Of a stretch of 64,000 nucleotides of DNA, positions 60,413-64,000 are shown one piece after another. Every line of letters begins with the position of its first letter. Within the stretch, counting starts at the first letter, position 1. The translations under genes were made by a program, and so were the position numbers. The notes under the pieces are model-generated. The model had not been told where the DNA came from. It ran no database searches and worked only from the letters and a program-made list of their open reading frames with translations. The DNA is taken from assembly GCF_014642875.1 (NCBI RefSeq), contig NZ_BMJC01000001.1:1903335-1967334 (forward strand), given 5' to 3'. Source of the stretch: Puia dinghuensis. GTDB taxonomy: Bacteria > Bacteroidota > Bacteroidia > Chitinophagales > Chitinophagaceae.

Positions 60413-61219
60413 CTAGGACTCGATTGCAACTGGCGATACTTCGACAGATGCCATTTCTTTATCAATGTCAAAGCCGTGCTTTCTAAGTATAGCCTTTAAC
60501 GCTCTATTTTCACTGCGCAGGCGTTTGAGCTTCTTTCGCATGGCCAATAGCCGAGCCTTCTCCTCTTTCAGTTCCTTGGCCTTTTGCCTCCTTTGCAACT
60601 TTTCTCTATATGCAGTATTCAACTCACCCCTAATTCTACTAATGTCGTGGTCATGTTTTAGAAGTGTAAGAGCCCTCGCAAATGTCTGATGGAACTCTTC
60701 TATGAACTCAAGTGTGATTTGAGCTTTTCCCGAGGTTCGCCGATAAAAATTTGACACATCCGTTTCCATCCAACAAGCCAATTCTCTTTTCTTAAACTGT
60801 GACAACAACATTGCTAAATTATCTGCAAACGATTGAAATCTCTCTCCGGGTACATGGTTCGCAGCAAGCAAAGTGAAACTCAATTTGCTATTAACTATTT
60901 TAGTGAGGGGCTTTTTCAATCTTCCCAATCGCATTTTCTCGCGAATTTTATCGGTAGGGACATCCATCTTCAAATCGTCAATAACAGGCCTCAGATAGGC
61001 ATAAAATCTTTTAATATAATTCGGCGAAATTGGTATTAGTCCTGAACATTTCTGCCAAAACACTTCAGTTTTTTCTTCAATCCACAAGGCTAATTCTGCA
61101 TGAGAAAAAAATTCCAGGAGGATATTTAAATTGAATTTGAACCTTTCAAGGTCGATTTTCTTTAGTCCTTCTCCGCGGATGGGCTTTGCTTTCATTCTGT
61201 TTCGGCATTTCGTTTTCAA
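60413..61219 (-). CDS. hypothetical protein with two similar halves and a basic coiled coil
   Basis: 268 residues; M9 (MKAKPIRG) is an alternative start. Two related segments, ILLEFFSHAELALWIEEKTEVFWQKCSGLIPISPNYIKRFYAYL and MLLSQFKKRELACWMETDVSNFYRRTSGKAQITLEFIEEFHQTF, each look like a helix-turn-helix unit. A long basic coiled coil (about 200-255) follows. The plan fits a dimeric DNA-binding protein. No family recognised. Confidence 0.55.
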   Translation of the reverse strand: MKTKCRNRMKAKPIRGEGLKKIDLERFKFNLNILLEFFSHAELALWIEEKTEVFWQKCSGLIPISPNYIKRFYAYLRPVIDDLKMDVPTDKIREKMRLGRLKKPLTKIVNSKLSFTLLAANHVPGERFQSFADNLAMLLSQFKKRELACWMETDVSNFYRRTSGKAQITLEFIEEFHQTFARALTLLKHDHDISRIRGELNTAYREKLQRRQKAKELKEEKARLLAMRKKLKRLRSENRALKAILRKHGFDIDKEMASVEVSPVAIES

Positions 61220-61786
61220 TGATGATCCTTGATCCGTGCAACAAAATGGTTATTCCAATCGCATTAGCATCATTTCTGTTCAATAAATACCTTGCTTGAT
61301 CAACGGCATCGACATAAATCAAAATTTTCAAGAATTGGATCGCATATATTACGGAGCGCGGTGACCAACTGCTTGATATTCACTCATTTTCATGTGTACG
61401 CAAAATTTTTCGATCTAACGATAGATGAAGACAAGCCTATTTGATTAGAAAAAGAACATTTTGATCAGGAAAGGTCAGTTGAGGTGAGCACTACGGGGCG
61501 AAAAGGAACAAAGTGCTTAGGACAAGCTAGGCCGCACAATATACAATTTGTTGAGTAAATATATTAAATTTCATACCTTTATTTAACCAGTCCCTCCTGC
61601 TGTATTCAAGTGAATCACGTTTTATCCTTCTTTTTGTCCGATCAGACTTCTTAACAGAATAATTTCGAGGTCTCTGTTGCAATTTTTCAAGACTGGTTAC
61701 CATGCGTAATTCTATTTTGTTTTTTCAACTTCAGCAATTGGCCGTCGAGTCCAATATTCCATTCATCAAACGTCAAAACAATTAAT
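61220..61786. other. gene-free interval
   Basis: AT-rich, between diverging genes at 61219 and 61787, so it must hold two promoters. I see no repeat or convincing operator. A 61-codon minus-strand frame (to 61331) overlaps the upstream gene and appears to be a shadow. Confidence 0.3.
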
Positions 61787-62407
61787 ATGGAAATGATAAG
61801 TTCAAAAGATTTCCTTTTCAAATTAGTGGCTCAGCTAGCCATAACTGCTGTTATCATATGGGCGACATATGTAATTTACGCGGCAGGACATGCAATTTGG
61901 GGAGAAGCGAATAGCTATTATCCTGTTCTTTCCACAATTCTTGCAGGGAGCCTTTTTTTCATGATAATTGCAACTTATGACTATATAAATCATTTTGACA
62001 TTAGTCGTTATCAGCGTTTAAAGCGACATTTTCGTATGGTTATCGACTTTTCTGGTTCGGAAAGCTGTGATTCTCCCGCTTTTCAAGTTCGCGGAACCTT
62101 TAAAAACCAGCCAAAAGCCAAGCAGGTATATGTCATGGAATACAATCCCGCTACGAAGGAATATTGGCCCAAGTGCGAGCCTAAATATGAGAACCAAAAA
62201 AGGACTTGGCAAGCAACTATCAGTTTGGAGGGCAACGATCAAGGAATTTGCAAGGTGATCATCGCTTTGGTGGGAGTAAACAGTAGGTCGCTAATTGACT
62301 ATTATATGAGAAGTCTCGTTGAGACAGGCACACATGTCCCGATAAATGAGTTTCTTGATGATTTCATTGTATTGGACGAATCTGGCACTATATTACCAAA
62401 GAAATGA
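61787..62407 (+). CDS. membrane protein, copy 2 (paralogue at 46.7 kb)
   Basis: 206 residues, the same length as the copy at 46721. Two membrane segments (about 15-35 and 45-65), then the domain shared with copy 1: RGTFKNQPKAKQVYVMEYNP, EYWPKCEPKYEN, RTWQATISLE, ALVGVNSRSLIDYY, and a late GTHVPINEF. The membrane part is less alike than the cytoplasmic part, so the latter carries the function. A small frame overlaps the stop by 4 bases, as in copy 1. Confidence 0.65.
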   Translation: MEMISSKDFLFKLVAQLAITAVIIWATYVIYAAGHAIWGEANSYYPVLSTILAGSLFFMIIATYDYINHFDISRYQRLKRHFRMVIDFSGSESCDSPAFQVRGTFKNQPKAKQVYVMEYNPATKEYWPKCEPKYENQKRTWQATISLEGNDQGICKVIIALVGVNSRSLIDYYMRSLVETGTHVPINEFLDDFIVLDESGTILPKK

Positions 62408-62649
62408 TGATAAGTTTTCATAGACTCAAACTGGCTAGTCTCCGACGCAATTATCAGTTACTTGATATAAGCAGACAGATTATGAAATGGATACAACGAT
62501 TTAAAAATTGGTGGAGTTGCCCTTTGTTGAGCAAGGATGTTAGTATCGAAATTCCAGTTTTGCCTCTCGTATGGTTTGTTCTATACATTCATCCGTTCGA
62601 AAATAATAGGCGGCTACAAATCTATTGCGGATTTGCTAAATTGAAATAG
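62404..62649 (+). CDS. small basic protein coupled to the 61.8-kb gene
   Basis: 81 codons from ATGATG overlapping the previous stop. Basic and aromatic-rich (MKWIQRFKNWWSC), with a possible hydrophobic segment (IEIPVLPLVWFVLYIHPF). The ATGATG coupling is the same as at 47338, but the proteins do not align clearly. May be real or spurious. Confidence 0.3.
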   Translation: MMISFHRLKLASLRRNYQLLDISRQIMKWIQRFKNWWSCPLLSKDVSIEIPVLPLVWFVLYIHPFENNRRLQIYCGFAKLK

Positions 62650-62724
62650 AGTTATGTACAATCCGAAGCCGAAGGTGTTAAAACGCCTTATGCCAGGATA
62701 TGGGACCGATAATTCCGATCTTCA

Positions 62725-63180
62725 ATGAATGAATTAAATCAAAATCAAATGAGAAAAGCTTGGAATGAATCCTTCAAAGTGAAAATAAAAAAATATGGGG
62801 GCATCAATCCTTTTTTTGAGACGTGGAAGGTATCAACTGAATATCAAGATCATTCAGATCCAGGGGCAATCTACGATCAAGACCGACAAGAATATGAAAT
62901 TGAAGTGCCAAAGACCCTCTTTCAATCAATACTCTCTCAAAGAGGAATTACTAATCTGGGCATATTCATTGTTGGTATTGGCATTGTCGCATTTTGGCCA
63001 GGTGACAGAGCCACCTTAATTAATTTGTTTGCCAAAGCTTCTCTCGTTTGGATACTCTTGCTAGTCTTTGTTATACTTAGGTGGAAATTATATTTTAAAG
63101 GCAAGGTAAAGTCCTCCGAAACCATTTCAATAGAAATGCGTCGTATAAAGGATGACTCTACGCCAGAAGCGAATTGCTAA
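62725..63180 (+). CDS. membrane hypothetical protein
   Basis: 151 residues; M9 is an alternative start. A cytoplasmic N-terminal part (WNESFKVKIKKYGGINPFFETWKVS) is followed by two membrane segments (about 74-92 and 100-120: LGIFIVGIGIVAFWPG and FAKASLVWILLLVFVILRW) and a short basic tail. It lies 75 bases after the small gene and may be in the same operon as the 206-residue membrane protein. No family recognised. Confidence 0.5.
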   Translation: MNELNQNQMRKAWNESFKVKIKKYGGINPFFETWKVSTEYQDHSDPGAIYDQDRQEYEIEVPKTLFQSILSQRGITNLGIFIVGIGIVAFWPGDRATLINLFAKASLVWILLLVFVILRWKLYFKGKVKSSETISIEMRRIKDDSTPEANC

Positions 63181-63248
63181 CCTCGCCGAACATGGATCCC
63201 GCGGATTCGGAAATACAAATACTGCCACTGTTGCACAACCATTAAAAT

Positions 63249-63866
63249 TTATTTTTGCTGACCATTATTAAGCTTGGCTAAGTAGAGCAATTGTTCCATG
63301 TTTTCCACGTTGCTTTTATTGAAAATTCTGCGCTTAACAGTTGAAACCGTAGAATTGTCAATATTCAACTCTTTAGCTATCCTCCCAGTTGGCATGTTGT
63401 TTAGTAAGCGACTATAAATTTCAAATTCTCTCGGAGCTAAGCCTAATAACTTGCTGTTCTTGTCAATGGCGCCCAAAGAGGATATAGGACTCGCATTGTG
63501 AAAGAATGCTTCAATTTTTTTTATGGCCTCCTTTTCTGGACAAAATTTTGAAAGGAAGTGATAAACTCCAAACGAACTCAGGGGTTTTATAAGCAGATGT
63601 TCCGATAATTCCGAAAACACGAGTATTTGAAGATCCTTGTACAACGATTTTACAGTAGGAATAATCGAAGAAGTTGAGCCATCTGTCAAATTCATTTCAG
63701 TAATCCAATACGAGTAGCATTTAGTCTTTAGGTGTGTCATAACTCCGCTACATGATTCAACATCGTCAATATCGCCTTCTTCAATTTTAAAGTGTTTTTT
63801 CAGCAGGGTACGCAAGCCAACTCGGGCAATCATTTGATTGTCTGCCAAAAGAGTTACCTTATTCAT
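63249..63866 (-). CDS. LuxR-type response regulator without the usual phospho-aspartate
   Basis: About 205 residues from the ATG at 63866 (MNKVTLLADNQM); the frame reaches 63944. The receiver-like domain keeps the ADNQMIARVGLRTLL start. Where the phosphoacceptor aspartate would stand (I-x-D-x-x-L) it reads YWITEMNLTDG, with glutamate at that position. The C-terminal LuxR helix-turn-helix is normal: LAPREFEIYSRLLNNMPTGRIAKELNIDNSTVSTVKRRIF. So DNA binding is expected, while phosphorylation in the usual way is doubtful. An E in this place can mimic the active form. Confidence 0.8.
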   Translation of the reverse strand: MNKVTLLADNQMIARVGLRTLLKKHFKIEEGDIDDVESCSGVMTHLKTKCYSYWITEMNLTDGSTSSIIPTVKSLYKDLQILVFSELSEHLLIKPLSSFGVYHFLSKFCPEKEAIKKIEAFFHNASPISSLGAIDKNSKLLGLAPREFEIYSRLLNNMPTGRIAKELNIDNSTVSTVKRRIFNKSNVENMEQLLYLAKLNNGQQK

Positions 63867-64000
63867 ATTTCGCTCCTCAGTGATTAATAGGTTTAAAGTT
63901 AAAATGACAATTTCCCAATAATATACCCTTACGGCCACTGACACAAGGTGATCTCTTAAAACGCTTCACCGGCCCCGGATATCCATAGACAGACACAGTC

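Overview
The window looks like a stretch of a Bacteroidota chromosome (Chitinophagaceae-like is my guess) dominated by an integrative conjugative element (ICE). The basis is a traE-to-traN transfer operon of the CTnDOT type, two RteC-family regulators, a Bacteroidota-type relaxase with its small accessory protein, a Bacteroidota VirD4-like coupling protein, and a PRTRC cassette. No tyrosine recombinase, rRNA or tRNA was recognised, and neither end of the element can be placed firmly.

Layout. (1) 0.2-20.4 kb, all on the minus strand: accessory genes of the ICE. These include a DNA methyltransferase, the PRTRC cassette (E, C, F, B, ThiF), a RadC-type JAB protein, a 993-residue methylase-helicase fusion and several tandem paralogue families. 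The most striking is a five-member family at 16.3-19.7 kb. (2) 20.4-22.0 kb: a 1.6 kb gene-poor interval with a roughly 280-bp imperfect fold-back structure. (3) 22.0-37.2 kb, minus strand: a YhcG-type nuclease, two ICE hypotheticals, then the transfer genes traN-M-L-K-J, three TraI-like paralogues, traG, traF and traE. (4) 37.5-41.0 kb: two RteC-family regulators separated by an IS481-family element with a broken transposase. (5) 41-52 kb, AT-richer: a Crp/Fnr regulator, a hybrid histidine kinase, two acetyltransferases, two DUF5677-like proteins and small membrane proteins. (6) 53-58.8 kb, plus strand and GC-richer: the mobilisation module (candidate oriT, MobC-like protein, relaxase, coupling protein), heavily damaged. 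(7) 59-64 kb: a DUF5690 transporter, hypotheticals, a second copy of a membrane protein found at 46.7 kb, and a LuxR-type regulator.

How the genes fit together. The tra operon would build the type IV secretion channel (TraG ATPase; TraJ, TraK, TraM and TraN in the envelope). The relaxase, MobC-like protein and coupling protein would process the DNA and feed it to the channel, and RteC proteins would control excision or transfer. The PRTRC genes have the look of a ubiquitin-like conjugation system: an E1-like ThiF protein, an E2-like protein B with a cysteine in an E2-like motif, and a 73-residue protein C ending in glycine.

The main surprise is decay. I see in-frame stops or frameshifts in at least nine genes, including PRTRC F, the relaxase, the transposase and a DUF3945-like gene. 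The coupling protein has a 22-bp insertion in its Walker A motif and a large internal deletion. The channel genes look intact, so the element may be unable to start its own transfer while still being able to build a channel. Sequencing error could explain single frameshifts, but not the coupling-protein lesion or a substitution seen against a paralogue inside the window.
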